A stretch of 64,000 nt of DNA from Canibacter zhoujuaniae (GCF_011752005.1 NZ_JAAIJZ010000002.1:248001-312000); one strand, 5' to 3'. Shown: positions 34,913 to 44,884, counted from the stretch's first letter. Notes: generated by a model from the letters alone, not told the origin. Numbers and translations are program-made.

Positions 34913-36499
34913 ATGACAAACCAAACACTTGAAGCGCCGCGCCCGGTGCTCGTAGTTGACTTCGGGGCACAGTATGCGCAGCTTATCGCGCGTCGCGTTC
35001 GTGAAGCAGGTGTTTATTCAGAGCTCGTGCCGCACACAATTACTGCTGCTGAAGTGCTTGCGAAAAAGCCGCTCGGTCTTGTGCTCTCAGGTGGGCCTTC
35101 TTCAGTTTATGCGGAAGGTGCCCCAACCTTTGACGACAGTATCTTTGAGCTGGGCATTCCGACATTTGGAATTTGCTACGGTTTTCAGGTAATGGCGCAG
35201 GCCCTTGGCGGTGTAGTGGGTCACACCGGTGACCGTGAATACGGCGCAACTGATGTGGTGCTGTCAAATACGGCAGATGCTATTCTGCAGGGCCAGCCTG
35301 TTGAGCAGAACGTGTGGATGAGCCACGGCGACGCTGTGCAGCAGGCGCCAGAGGGTTTTGAAGTTTTGGCTTCTACCGCTGTAACTCCGGTAGCTGCTTT
35401 CGGATCTAAAGAACGTCGTATGTACGGCGTGCAATGGCACCCAGAGGTGAAACATTCGGATCACGGTCAGGCTCTGTTAGAAAACTTCCTGCGTTTTATC
35501 GCTGATATTCCGGCGGAGTGGAACGCTGAGAATGTTATTGAAGATCAGGTTGCTCGCATCCGTGCGCAGGTTGGTAACGGCAAAGTGATTTGTGGTCTGT
35601 CTGGCGGGGTCGACTCTGCTGTGGCAGCCGCCCTCGTGCATCGGGCAGTTGGCGATCAGCTGACATGTGTTTTTGTGGATCACGGTCTCTTGCGTCAGGG
35701 AGAGCGGGAGCAGGTTGAGGTTGATTACGTCGCATCAACCGGTGTGCGTTTGGTCACAGTAGATGCGCGCGAGAAATTCTTAACTGCGCTGCAGGGTGTG
35801 ACCGATCCGGAAACAAAGCGCAAGATAATCGGGCGTGAATTTATTCGCACCTTTGAAGAAGCCGAGGCGCAGCTGGTGGCTGAAGCTGCTGAGAGTGATG
35901 GCAGCCCGATCCGATTCCTGGTGCAGGGCACACTCTACCCGGATGTTGTTGAGTCTGGCGGCGGCAGTGGCACGGCAAACATTAAGAGTCACCACAATGT
36001 GGGAGGGCTGCCAGAAGACCTAACTTTCGAGCTTGTCGAGCCACTGCGCACCCTGTTCAAAGATGAGGTGCGTGAGATTGGGCGACAGCTCGGTTTGCCG
36101 GAGGTGATTGTTTCTCGGCAGCCTTTCCCAGGCCCCGGTCTGGGCATTCGCATTATCGGTGAGGTTACTGAAGATCGTCTTGAAACCTTACGCGCGGCCG
36201 ATGCGATCGCGCGCGAAGAGCTGACGGCGGCCGGGTTAGATGCTGAAATTTGGCAGTGCCCGGTGGTGTTGCTCGCTGATGTGCGGTCGGTTGGTGTGCA
36301 GGGTGACGGGCGCACCTACGGCCATCCGATTGTGCTTCGTCCGGTGTCGTCTGAAGACGCGATGACCGCCGACTGGACTCGTCTACCGTACGATGTGCTT
36401 GCACGCATTTCTAACAAGATCACCAACCAGGTGCCAGATGTAAATCGTGTAGTGCTTGATGTTACTTCAAAACCACCAGGAACTATTGAGTGGGAATAA
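34913..36499 (+). CDS. guaA: GMP synthase (glutamine-hydrolysing)
   Basis: 528 residues. It aminates XMP to GMP using glutamine and ATP. The class I amidotransferase domain has Cys88 in GICYG and His176/Glu178 in WHPEVKHS. The ATP pyrophosphatase domain has the PP-loop SGGVDS at 230-235, and the C-terminal dimerisation domain ends in DVTSKPPGTIEWE, the canonical GuaA terminus. GAAAGG precedes ATG 34913. It completes the IMP-to-GMP pathway with guaB upstream, and a strong symmetrical terminator follows. Confidence 0.99.
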   Translation: MTNQTLEAPRPVLVVDFGAQYAQLIARRVREAGVYSELVPHTITAAEVLAKKPLGLVLSGGPSSVYAEGAPTFDDSIFELGIPTFGICYGFQVMAQALGGVVGHTGDREYGATDVVLSNTADAILQGQPVEQNVWMSHGDAVQQAPEGFEVLASTAVTPVAAFGSKERRMYGVQWHPEVKHSDHGQALLENFLRFIADIPAEWNAENVIEDQVARIRAQVGNGKVICGLSGGVDSAVAAALVHRAVGDQLTCVFVDHGLLRQGEREQVEVDYVASTGVRLVTVDAREKFLTALQGVTDPETKRKIIGREFIRTFEEAEAQLVAEAAESDGSPIRFLVQGTLYPDVVESGGGSGTANIKSHHNVGGLPEDLTFELVEPLRTLFKDEVREIGRQLGLPEVIVSRQPFPGPGLGIRIIGEVTEDRLETLRAADAIAREELTAAGLDAEIWQCPVVLLADVRSVGVQGDGRTYGHPIVLRPVSSEDAMTADWTRLPYDVLARISNKITNQVPDVNRVVLDVTSKPPGTIEWE

Positions 36500-36501
36500 A
36501 T

Positions 36502-36536
36502 AAATAAATGCCGGCCCTGGAGCCGGCATTTATTTT
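36502..36536. terminator. Bidirectional terminator between guaA and the Bax-inhibitor-like gene
   Basis: Perfect 14-bp stem from 36502-36515 and 36522-36535 (core TGCCGGC/GCCGGCA), 6-nt loop, A-rich on the left and T-rich on the right, so it can act in both directions for the convergent genes ending at 36499 and 36549. Confidence 0.9.
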
Positions 36537-36548
36537 GTTGGGGCGTGG

Positions 36549-37376
36549 TTAATCTTGGCTGCGCAGGATTGCGATTAGGCGCAGAATTTCAACATAGATC
36601 CAAACGATGGTGACCATCAGACCCCAGGCTGCCTGCCAGCCGTAAATTTTTGGTAGGCGGTTGCGCTCTCCGTTTGCGATAAATTCAAAGTCGCTTACAA
36701 GGGTGTAGGCTGCAAGGCCAATTGCGAGCAGACCGATTATTACACCGAGTGGAATTCCGAAGATTTCGATGCCGCGCAAGCCCCACGGATCGCTCATTGC
36801 GCCGGTCCATACCAGGGCGAGATTAATCAGCGAGAAGGCGAGATAAGACAGGATCGCGATCATTACAATCTTGTTCATGCGAGGGCTGGTGCGCACTTTA
36901 CCGCTGCGGAACAGGATGAGGGTGACGGCGACAACCACCAGGGTGCCGAGCAGCGCCTGAAAGATGATGCCTGAATAGGCTCCCTCAAAGATGCGGGAGA
37001 TGCCACCGACGAAGAGCCCTTCGATTGCGGCGTATGCCATGATGAGACCTGGTGAGATCTTTTTACGGAAACCGATAACCAAACCAAGCACCAGAGCGAT
37101 AAGAGCTGCTGGCAGTGACACAGCCGGGAAGATCCACCCAACAACAGCGGTCGTTAGGAGAATAGCAAAAAGACCGACTGTCTTTTGGATCGTGTTCTCA
37201 ATTGTCATCGGATCCGAAGCGCCGCCGAGCACCTCAGCAGCTGTTGGTGCCGGACGGCTCGGATCTTGCTGCACCGTCTTCTCTGCGGCAGGAGTGTTAT
37301 AAAGTTTCTCAAGCTCTGCTGAGGTGAGCGTGCGACTCGAGAAAGCCGGATTGTTGCTCAGGGCTGGGCTGCTCAA
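36549..37376 (-). CDS. Bax inhibitor-1/YccA family membrane protein
   Basis: 275 residues. A soluble N-terminal ~65 residues (with LEKLYNTPAAE and a Pro/Ala linker) precedes seven hydrophobic segments, including GLIMAYAAIEGLFVGGISR and the C-terminal WQAAWGLMVTIVWIYVEILRL, both typical of the Bax1-I family YccA-like branch. The members are multi-pass proteins linked to ion leak in some systems; function here is unknown. The start is TTG at 37374-37376 with AGAGGA about 6 nt upstream. It ends against guaA via a shared terminator. Confidence 0.88.
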   Translation of the reverse strand: MSSPALSNNPAFSSRTLTSAELEKLYNTPAAEKTVQQDPSRPAPTAAEVLGGASDPMTIENTIQKTVGLFAILLTTAVVGWIFPAVSLPAALIALVLGLVIGFRKKISPGLIMAYAAIEGLFVGGISRIFEGAYSGIIFQALLGTLVVVAVTLILFRSGKVRTSPRMNKIVMIAILSYLAFSLINLALVWTGAMSDPWGLRGIEIFGIPLGVIIGLLAIGLAAYTLVSDFEFIANGERNRLPKIYGWQAAWGLMVTIVWIYVEILRLIAILRSQD

Positions 37377-37572
37377 TATGATCCTCTCAATTAGGAGTTA
37401 GCTATTGCACATAGCCTATTGCGTCTTGTCGAAAAGTGGCTGAAAGATAAGACTCACAAAGATGCTTACAGCCAGTTTTTCGGTGATAAATAACGGATGC
37501 GCCGACAGTATAAGAGGGGCGGAGATGCGGCTGGATAGTTTAAGTCCGAGATAAAGTCATAGACCACTCTCA

Positions 37573-37578
37573 TAGACT
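37573..37578 (+). promoter_or_regulatory. Putative -10 box for a leaderless pcrA transcript
   Basis: TAGACT ends exactly 7 nt before the ATG at 37586, and no ribosome binding site is present. Actinobacterial leaderless genes commonly show TANNNT at this spacing. No convincing -35 hexamer is visible. Confidence 0.4.
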
Positions 37579-37585
37579 TGAATAC

Positions 37586-40234
37586 ATGACAGATTTCACC
37601 ATTCCGGAAGACAGCGGCGCTCTTAATTTATGGGGTGAGCGCGTTGGCACTACTGCATCCGCGTCCGATAGCGGTTGGGAGCAGTTTTTAGGTAATGGCG
37701 AGAGCCTGACGGCAGGGCTTAATGAGCAGCAGCGGCGTGCGGTTGAGTCTCGCTCTCGAGCGCTTTTGGTTGTGGCCGGCGCAGGGTCCGGAAAAACAAA
37801 GGTGTTGACACACCGCATTGCACATTTAGTGCGACAGCATGATGCGTGGCCGAGCCAAATTCTTGCAATTACGTTCACCAACAAAGCGGCAGCTGAAATG
37901 AAAGAACGGTTAGCTGCGCTACTTGGCAAAGAAGCTGAACGCATGTGGATCAGCACATTTCACTCAGCGTGCGTGCGCATTTTGCGAAAAGAAGCTGAAC
38001 GGTTTGGTTATAACTCAGGGTTCACCATCTATGACACAGGGGACACTCGTGCGTTGATGAAATCACTCATTAAGCAGCACGCTGCGGATGTGTTTGGGTT
38101 TAAGCCCGCCAGTGTGCTGAGTCGCATTTCAAAAGCCAAGTGTGAGCTACGTGATGCTTCTGATGTGGCGCGAGAAGCTGATATGAGCAACCCGCGTGAA
38201 GCTATGTTTGTGCAGCTTTTCACCGATTATGAAGCGAGCCTTAGGCGTGCTCGAGCAATGGACTTTGACGATCTGTTAGCGCAAACTGTGCATCTATTTC
38301 GCGCATTTCCTGACGTGGCGGCCCGCTATCAACGCCGATTCAGATGGATTTTGGTTGATGAGTATCAAGACACTAACCGTGCACAGTATGCGCTAATCAG
38401 TGAGCTGACAAAACCAATTAGAAGAGAAAATCAGGATCATTTACAGCCGCCGGTTAGAGTGGCTGAGCTGAACGAACTTGGTGAAATTCCCTCTGCTGCC
38501 CTGACCGTTGTGGGCGATTCAGACCAGTCAATATACTCCTTCCGCGGTGCTGACATTCGCAATATCCAAGACTTTGAGCAAGACTTTCCTGACGCCGAGG
38601 TGGTGGTGCTAGAGCAAAACTACCGCTCAACGCAGAATATTTTGTCAGCCGCAAACGCTGTAATCTCACACAACTTCGATAGACAAGACAAGAAGCTCTG
38701 GTCTGATCTGGGTGACGGTGAGAAAATTCAAGGTTTTGCGGGATACTCACCGCGAGATGAGGCAAGATTTGTTTCCGATGAAATCGAGACACTGGCAAAT
38801 CGAGGCCGTGCATACGGTGATCTTGCAATCTTGTATCGCACCAACACCCAATCGCGTGTGCTCGAAGAGGCTTTGGTGCGTTCTGCAATCCCATATCGTG
38901 TGTTTGGGGGGACGAAGTTTTACGACCGTTCCGAGGTTAAGGATGTGCTGGCTTACCTGCACTGCGTCGTGAATCCGTACGACCCAATTGCCTGGTCTCG
39001 AATGCTTTCAAGCCCCAAGCGGGGTGTCGGGCCGGCAGCTGAGGCGGCCATCGCAATGTTTCAAGAGCAAAACGACATCAGCTTCCACGAGGCAATGCTT
39101 AGAGCAGCTGAGATTCCGGGGATCACCGGTCAAAAGTTGAAAACCGTGCGGGCGCTTGGCGAAATGTTTGCCGCCGCTAGTGAGATGGCTTTCGGAAACG
39201 CAGAAAAAGAATTGCAACCAAAAGGTGCGGGCGCCATCGTTGAGTACTTGATGAAAGAAACCCAATACGTTGAAAAGCTGAAAGCAAAACCTGACCCGCA
39301 GGAGCATGCACGCGCCGAAAACGTGGAAGAGTTTATGCTGCACGCCAATGAGTTCGATGCAGAAAACACCGAGGCAACCCTGATTGATTTTCTGACAGAG
39401 GTTGCGCTTGTGTCAGACGGCGGGCAGAGCGAAGACGGTTCTGGTGAAGTTTCGTTGATGACACTGCACTCGGCCAAAGGGCTCGAGTTTCCGACAGTGT
39501 TTTTTGTTGGTTTCGAGGAGGGGCTGCTGCCGCACGCAACAAGTGTTGAAGAGCCCGGCGGAATCAGTGAGGAGCGGCGTCTTACATACGTTGGTATCAC
39601 GCGGGCAAAAGAGCAGCTTTACATTACCCTGGCTGCAACCAGGGACACCTACACAGGTGAAACGCACCCAACAGCTGAATCTCGTTTCCTGAATGATATT
39701 CCCGAAGATCTGATAGTTTGGCGTCAACATATTGATGAAGTCTCAGGTGCGACCGGATTTCGCGGCGGGTGGTCGAGCGCGGTGGCGACTAGCAGCGGCG
39801 AGGGCTGGGGTGGATCCGAAAATTCAAACTACGGTTGGGGTTCTGGTAGATCCTCCGAAAATGTTTGGAGCGGTGACGCAGACAGCTCGCTCGGGTATTC
39901 TAGACGCCTCTCACAAAAATCTGCGGGTCAGCGACGAGGTCGTGTGCGCGGCGATAATAGCGCAACAGCTAAGTGGGAAGAGCGCAAGCGAGAAGCGCGA
40001 CAGGGGCTGTCTAAGGGGCAGGGCTTCACAAATATCATCGACCCGAGTAAAGCCGCAGCAGCCGGGGTCAATCTAGCCGTCGGCGATAGCGTTGAGCACG
40101 ATATGTACGGTGTCGGCGAGGTCTTTAAACTTGCGGGAACCGGTGCAAAGCAGGTGGCCTTCGTGCGCTTCCCAGAAGTCGGTGAAAAGAAACTGCTCGT
40201 GTCGCTCGCTCCGATGCGCAAACTCGACCAGTAA
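37586..40234 (+). CDS. pcrA: ATP-dependent DNA helicase PcrA/UvrD
   Basis: 882-residue superfamily 1A 3'-5' helicase used in nucleotide excision repair and fork maintenance. Motifs: Q-motif LNEQQRRAV, Walker A GAGSGKT at 65-71, motif Ia ITFTNKAAAEMKER, motif II DEYQDTN, motif III VVGDSDQSIYSFRGAD, motif IV EQNYRST, motif V TLHSAKGLEF, motif VI YVGITRAKEQL. The C-terminus contains a Ser/Gly/Trp-rich linker (about 720-790) and a Tudor-like tail (DMYGVGEVFKL) typical of PcrA. A Q-rich insertion of about 25 residues precedes motif III. It probably has a leaderless transcript (TAGACT box at 37573). Confidence 0.97.
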   Translation: MTDFTIPEDSGALNLWGERVGTTASASDSGWEQFLGNGESLTAGLNEQQRRAVESRSRALLVVAGAGSGKTKVLTHRIAHLVRQHDAWPSQILAITFTNKAAAEMKERLAALLGKEAERMWISTFHSACVRILRKEAERFGYNSGFTIYDTGDTRALMKSLIKQHAADVFGFKPASVLSRISKAKCELRDASDVAREADMSNPREAMFVQLFTDYEASLRRARAMDFDDLLAQTVHLFRAFPDVAARYQRRFRWILVDEYQDTNRAQYALISELTKPIRRENQDHLQPPVRVAELNELGEIPSAALTVVGDSDQSIYSFRGADIRNIQDFEQDFPDAEVVVLEQNYRSTQNILSAANAVISHNFDRQDKKLWSDLGDGEKIQGFAGYSPRDEARFVSDEIETLANRGRAYGDLAILYRTNTQSRVLEEALVRSAIPYRVFGGTKFYDRSEVKDVLAYLHCVVNPYDPIAWSRMLSSPKRGVGPAAEAAIAMFQEQNDISFHEAMLRAAEIPGITGQKLKTVRALGEMFAAASEMAFGNAEKELQPKGAGAIVEYLMKETQYVEKLKAKPDPQEHARAENVEEFMLHANEFDAENTEATLIDFLTEVALVSDGGQSEDGSGEVSLMTLHSAKGLEFPTVFFVGFEEGLLPHATSVEEPGGISEERRLTYVGITRAKEQLYITLAATRDTYTGETHPTAESRFLNDIPEDLIVWRQHIDEVSGATGFRGGWSSAVATSSGEGWGGSENSNYGWGSGRSSENVWSGDADSSLGYSRRLSQKSAGQRRGRVRGDNSATAKWEERKREARQGLSKGQGFTNIIDPSKAAAAGVNLAVGDSVEHDMYGVGEVFKLAGTGAKQVAFVRFPEVGEKKLLVSLAPMRKLDQ

Positions 40235-40397
40235 AGCTCGCCTTAGAGAGGCTTAAACCTCTAATAGTTTTCACAGATAAAAGCCGTTACAACGGCAGAA
40301 ATTCAAGTCTTCGCCGGTGTAAACTGGGAGGGCAAGAAACCTCAAACCATTGCCAGTGCGGGCAATTGTCTGCGCGGCAAAAATTGATTGGAATAGC

Positions 40398-41567
40398 GTG
40401 GATCTATACGAATACCAAGCACGAGACTTGTTCGAGTCCTATGATGTGCCAGTGCTTGCCGGAATTATCGCAGACACTCCAGACGAGGCGCGTCAAGCCG
40501 CTGAACGGCTCGGCGGCGGAGTGGTCGTCGTGAAAGCTCAGGTGAAAACGGGCGGCCGAGGTAAGGCTGGCGGCGTCAAAGTTGCGAAGAATCCAGACGA
40601 AGCACACGCCGCGGCAGAAGCGATCCTCGGGCTCGACATTAAGGGTCATGAGGTAAAGCGCGTGATGGTTGCCGAAGGTGCGCGCATCGCGCAGGAGTTC
40701 TACTTCTCAGTGCTGCTTGACCGCGCTAACCGATCACTGCTATCCCTCTGCTCTGTTGAGGGCGGCATGGAGATTGAGCAGCTTGCGGTAGAGAAGCCAG
40801 AAGCACTCGCGCGTGTTGAGATTGATCCAATCAAAGGCATCGACGCCGAAAAGGCGCTCGAAATTGCGAAAGCCGCGAACTTCCCAGAGGAGCTGCAGCA
40901 GAAGGTTGCAGACGTTTTCGTGAAGCTCTACAAGGTTTATGAGTCAGAAGACGCAACACTCGTCGAGGTGAACCCGCTTGTTCTAACAGAAGAGGGCAAC
41001 ATTATTGCGCTTGACGGCAAAGTTTCGCTTGATGCGAACGCAGAGTTCCGTCAGGCGGGGCACGCGGCGCTCGAAGACAAGGCCGCCACCGATCCGCTCG
41101 AAGCCAAGGCTAAAGAGCACGACCTCAACTATGTGAAACTTGACGGTGAAGTCGGCATCATTGGTAACGGTGCGGGTCTTGTGATGTCAACCCTTGACGT
41201 GGTTGCTTACGCTGGTGAAAATCACGGTGGCGTGAAGCCAGCAAACTTCCTCGACATCGGTGGCGGTGCATCAGCTGAGGTTATGGCTCAGGGGCTCGAT
41301 ATCATCCTTGGTGACCCGCAGGTGAAGAGCGTGTTTGTAAACGTTTTTGGTGGCATCACCGCATGTGATGCTGTGGCAAACGGTATCGTTGGTGCGCTTG
41401 AAAAACTCGGTGATAAGGCAAACAAACCACTCGTTGTGCGCCTGGACGGCAACAATGTTGAAGAGGGGCGCCGTATCCTCAACGAAGCAAACCACCCACT
41501 TGTGATCCAGATGCCAACTATGGACGAGGGCGCCGACAAGGCAGCTGAGCTCGCGAACGCCCGCTAA
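40398..41567 (+). CDS. sucC: Succinyl-CoA synthetase (ADP-forming) subunit beta
   Basis: 389 residues when started at GTG 40398, which matches the family length of about 388. The usual N-terminus DLYEYQARDLFESYDVPVL begins directly after it, so an upstream in-frame start at 40350 adds non-conserved residues and is rejected. The ATP-grasp domain (VVVKAQVKTGGRGKAGG), and the C-terminal GGASAEVMAQGLD with FVNVFGGIT are intact. The enzyme converts succinyl-CoA to succinate with substrate-level phosphorylation, acting just after OdhA. Only a weak ribosome binding site (TGGAAT) is seen. sucD follows after 23 bp. Confidence 0.97.
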   Translation: MDLYEYQARDLFESYDVPVLAGIIADTPDEARQAAERLGGGVVVVKAQVKTGGRGKAGGVKVAKNPDEAHAAAEAILGLDIKGHEVKRVMVAEGARIAQEFYFSVLLDRANRSLLSLCSVEGGMEIEQLAVEKPEALARVEIDPIKGIDAEKALEIAKAANFPEELQQKVADVFVKLYKVYESEDATLVEVNPLVLTEEGNIIALDGKVSLDANAEFRQAGHAALEDKAATDPLEAKAKEHDLNYVKLDGEVGIIGNGAGLVMSTLDVVAYAGENHGGVKPANFLDIGGGASAEVMAQGLDIILGDPQVKSVFVNVFGGITACDAVANGIVGALEKLGDKANKPLVVRLDGNNVEEGRRILNEANHPLVIQMPTMDEGADKAAELANAR

Positions 41568-41590
41568 GAGATTTTTGGAGATTTAAGAAA

Positions 41591-42493
41591 ATGGCTATCT
41601 TCCTAACTAAGGATTCAAAGATCATCGTGCAGGGTATCACCGGCGGTGAGGGAACCAAACACACTGCGCGTATGCTTGCGGCTGGCAGCAAAATTGTTGG
41701 CGGTGTCAACGCCCGTAAAGCCGGAACCACTGTGTCACACGTAAACGCAGCCGGTGAGACAGTTGAGCTGCCTGTTTTCGCAACGGTTGCAGAAGCGATG
41801 GAACAGACCGGCGCAGACGTGTCAGTCGCTTTTGTGCCACCTGCTTTCACCAAAGACGCTGCAATTGAGGCTATTGACGCAGGGATCGGCCTGCTGGTGA
41901 TTATCACCGAGGGTGTGCCGGTAAAAGATACTGCACAACTGTGGGCTCATGCCAAAGCGACGGGCAACAAAACTCGTATCATCGGCCCAAACTGCCCGGG
42001 AATTATTACCCCTGAGGAGGCTCTCGCAGGCATCACACCGGCAAACATTACCGGGAAAGGCCCGATCGGTCTTGTGTCAAAGTCAGGCACTCTGACCTAT
42101 CAGATGATGTACGAACTGCGCGAGATTGGTATCTCAACCGCCATCGGTATCGGCGGAGACCCAATTATTGGCACAACCCATATTGACGCACTTGCTGCGT
42201 TTGAAGCCGACCCAGAGACCAAAGCCATCGTGATGATCGGCGAAATTGGTGGCGACGCAGAAGAGCGCGCAGCTGAGTTCATTAAAGAGAATGTAACTAA
42301 GCCGGTGGTTGGTTATGTTGCAGGCTTTACCGCACCCGAAGGTAAGACTATGGGGCACGCCGGTGCGATCGTGTCAGGCTCTGCCGGCACAGCGCAGGCA
42401 AAGAAAGAAGCTCTCGAAGCAGCTGGGGTAAAGGTCGGTAAAACACCAACCGAAACCGCGAACCTCATGAAAGAGATCTTCGCGTCACTCTAA
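41591..42493 (+). CDS. sucD: Succinyl-CoA synthetase subunit alpha
   Basis: 300 residues. The CoA-binding Rossmann domain begins with IVQGITGGEGTKH, with NCPGIITPEE in the middle. The phosphorylated histidine is His256 in MGHAGAIVSG. ATG at 41591 is the only plausible start, with GGAGATTTAAG upstream. It pairs with sucC to form the TCA-cycle enzyme, and is followed by a strong terminator before the convergent icd. Confidence 0.98.
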   Translation: MAIFLTKDSKIIVQGITGGEGTKHTARMLAAGSKIVGGVNARKAGTTVSHVNAAGETVELPVFATVAEAMEQTGADVSVAFVPPAFTKDAAIEAIDAGIGLLVIITEGVPVKDTAQLWAHAKATGNKTRIIGPNCPGIITPEEALAGITPANITGKGPIGLVSKSGTLTYQMMYELREIGISTAIGIGGDPIIGTTHIDALAAFEADPETKAIVMIGEIGGDAEERAAEFIKENVTKPVVGYVAGFTAPEGKTMGHAGAIVSGSAGTAQAKKEALEAAGVKVGKTPTETANLMKEIFASL

Positions 42494-42540
42494 GCACATA
42501 TAGGATCGGGGCGCCACCTGAGTGACCAGCTCCGATTATG

Positions 42541-42576
42541 AAATGGCGGTTCGGAAACACCCGAACCGCCATTTTC
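42541..42576 (+). terminator. Terminator after sucD
   Basis: 14-bp stem AAATGGCGGTTCGG (42541-42554) with CCGAACCGCCATTT (42561-42574), 6-nt loop, then TTCGCG. The T-run is short but the stem is perfect. Confidence 0.75.
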
Positions 42577-42633
42577 GCGTTTCAAACACGTTCTAACTTA
42601 GCCCTGCTTTGCTGGGTGCCCAGCGGTGCGGGG

Positions 42634-42672
42634 TAATAAAAAGAGCGGGACTCTTAAAAAGAACCCCGCTCC
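42634..42672 (-). terminator. Terminator after icd (minus strand)
   Basis: Read on the minus strand: stem GAGCGGGG with CCCGCTC (plus 42643-42649 and 42665-42671), loop of about 15 nt, then TTTTTATT. It lies 26 bp past the icd stop. Convergent sucD and icd therefore have separate terminators. Confidence 0.8.
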
Positions 42673-42697
42673 CTTTAAGGACCTAGCCGCTGTGGTT

Positions 42698-44884
42698 TTA
42701 GATCGAATCGATGATCTTGTTGAACGTGGCGCTTGGGCGCATTACCGCATCAGTTTTAGCGGCGTCTACCCTGTAGTATCCGCCGAGGTCAGCGGCCTCA
42801 CCCTGCGCCTGAAGCAACTCAGTCTCAATAGTCTCTGAGTCAGCAACCAGTTGCTCAGCAACAGGAGCCAGTTTTGCGGCAAGCTCAGCGTCGTTAGACT
42901 CTGCTGCAGCCTCAGCCCAGAAGCGAGTCAGCCAGAAGTGGCTGCCACGGTTGTCGAGCTCACCAGCCTTACGTGAAGGTGATTTATTTTCATTCAGGAA
43001 GCGTGCGGTTGCTGTTTCAAGTGCGTCCGCTAAAGAGTCTGCGCCAGCGTGTCGCAAAGACTCTGCTAACGCCATAAACTCACCGAGTGAATCCCAACGC
43101 AGGTGGTTCTCGGTCACAACCTGTTCAACATGCTTCGGAGCTGATCCTCCCGCACCCGTCTCGAAGAGACCACCGCCGGCAAGCAGCGGCACCACCGAAA
43201 GCATTTTTGCGCTGGTGCCGAGCTCCAGAATTGGGAAAAGGTCGGTGTTGTAGTCACGCAGCACGTTACCGGTCACACTGATGGTGTCTTCGCCGCGACG
43301 AATGCGCTCGACAGAGAGAGCGGTAGCAGCCGCGGGCGCAAGAATTTGAATATCGAGACCGTCGGTGTCGTGATCTGCGAGGTAAACCTCTACCTTTTTA
43401 ATGAGTTCCGCATCGTGTGCACGGCTGCTGTCGAGCCAGAACACTGCGGGGGTCAAAGACGCACGAGCACGGGTGACAGCGAGTTTTACCCAGTCACGCA
43501 CCGCATCATCTTTGGTCTGGCAGGCGCGCCAGATGTCACCGGCTGCCACCTCGTGCGACAGCACAACCTCGCCTGCTTGGTTCACAACTTCCACAACACC
43601 GGCAGATTCAAGCTTGAAGGTTTTGTCGTGTGAGCCGTATTCTTCCGCTTTCTTGGCCATCAAACCAACGTTTGGCACAGTGCCCATGGTGCGCGGATCG
43701 TAGGCCCCGTGCTTGCGGCAGTCATCGATAACCACCTGGTAAATCGAAGCATATGAAGAATCTGGAATAACCGCGAGAGTGTCCTGCTGCGCGCCTGCTG
43801 CATTCCACATCTGACCGGAGGAGCGGATCATGGCAGGCATCGAAGCATCAACAATAACGTCACTCGGAACGTGCAGGTTTGTAATGCCTTTATCACTGTT
43901 TACCATTGCAAGAGCTGGGCCGTTTGCGAGATCGGAATCGATTGCGGCGCGAATCTCGGCCTCGTTCTCCCAGCCCTGGATGCCGGTGAGCACCGCACCC
44001 AGACCGTTTTCACCATTCAGACCTGCGGCGATTAGCTCAGCACCAAATTTTTTGAAGGTCTCAGCGAAGTAGGCGCGCACAACATGCCCAAAGATAATCG
44101 GGTCAGAAACCTTCATCATTGTTGCCTTCAGATGCACCGAAAACAGCACACCCTCTTCTTTAGCGCGTTTGATCTGCGCAGCAAGGAAGTCATCAAGTCG
44201 TGCCACGCTCATAAACGTTGCGTCCAAGATCTCGCCGGAAAGCACCTTCAGGCTCTCGCGCAAAACAGTTTCTGTGCCGTCAGCTGCACGGTGGCGAATA
44301 ACAAGCTCGTCAGCAGCATCGAAGGTAACCGACTTCTCGTTGCTCGCAAAGTCGTCAGCGCCCATTGTCGCAACATTCGTCTTTGACTCGGCCGACCACT
44401 CACCCATAGTGTGCGGATGCGCCTTAGCGTATTCCTTCACTGCTTTAGGTGCGCGTCGGTCGCTGTTGCCCTCACGCAAAACCGGGTTTACAGCAGAGCC
44501 CTTCACCGCGTCATAGCGGGCGCGCACATCTTTATCAGCATCGCTTTCTATCTCATCTGGATAGTCAGGCAGCTCAAAACCTTTTTCCTGCAGCTCAGCA
44601 ATTGCTGCTTTGAGCTGCGGCACAGAGGCAGATATGTTGGGCAGTTTAATGATGTTAGCTTCCGCAGTTTTTGCCAGGTCACCAAGCTCTGCGAGAGCGT
44701 CGGGCACCTGCTGTGCTGCCGGGAGCAGATCATTGAAAGCGGCGAGGATGCGGCCGGCGAGCGAAATGTCGCGGGTGGCTACTTCTACGTCCGCAGTTTT
44801 TGCGAACGCCTGCACAATCGGCAGAAATGAGTGTGTTGCCAGCATCGGCGCTTCGTCGGTATAGGTGTAGATGATACGTGCCAC
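42698..44884 (-). CDS. icd: Isocitrate dehydrogenase, NADP-dependent, monomeric type
   Basis: 728 residues, the size of the monomeric IDH family (about 740) and not the short homodimeric one. Signature segments include IIYTYTDEAPMLATHSFLPIV at the N-terminus, LPNISASVPQLKAAI and the FSVHLKATMMKVSDPIIFGH substrate region, plus GNVLRDYNTDLFPILELGTSAK near the C-terminus. It oxidises isocitrate to 2-oxoglutarate and makes NADPH. The start is GTG at 44882-44884 with AAGGAG at good distance. The product feeds OdhA (59126-55419) and SucCD next door. It has its own terminator. Confidence 0.97.
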   Translation of the reverse strand: MARIIYTYTDEAPMLATHSFLPIVQAFAKTADVEVATRDISLAGRILAAFNDLLPAAQQVPDALAELGDLAKTAEANIIKLPNISASVPQLKAAIAELQEKGFELPDYPDEIESDADKDVRARYDAVKGSAVNPVLREGNSDRRAPKAVKEYAKAHPHTMGEWSAESKTNVATMGADDFASNEKSVTFDAADELVIRHRAADGTETVLRESLKVLSGEILDATFMSVARLDDFLAAQIKRAKEEGVLFSVHLKATMMKVSDPIIFGHVVRAYFAETFKKFGAELIAAGLNGENGLGAVLTGIQGWENEAEIRAAIDSDLANGPALAMVNSDKGITNLHVPSDVIVDASMPAMIRSSGQMWNAAGAQQDTLAVIPDSSYASIYQVVIDDCRKHGAYDPRTMGTVPNVGLMAKKAEEYGSHDKTFKLESAGVVEVVNQAGEVVLSHEVAAGDIWRACQTKDDAVRDWVKLAVTRARASLTPAVFWLDSSRAHDAELIKKVEVYLADHDTDGLDIQILAPAAATALSVERIRRGEDTISVTGNVLRDYNTDLFPILELGTSAKMLSVVPLLAGGGLFETGAGGSAPKHVEQVVTENHLRWDSLGEFMALAESLRHAGADSLADALETATARFLNENKSPSRKAGELDNRGSHFWLTRFWAEAAAESNDAELAAKLAPVAEQLVADSETIETELLQAQGEAADLGGYYRVDAAKTDAVMRPSATFNKIIDSI

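Noticed and set aside
40350..40397. Upstream extension of sucC
   Set aside because: The conserved SucC N-terminus begins at 40398 and the extra 16 residues match nothing in the family.
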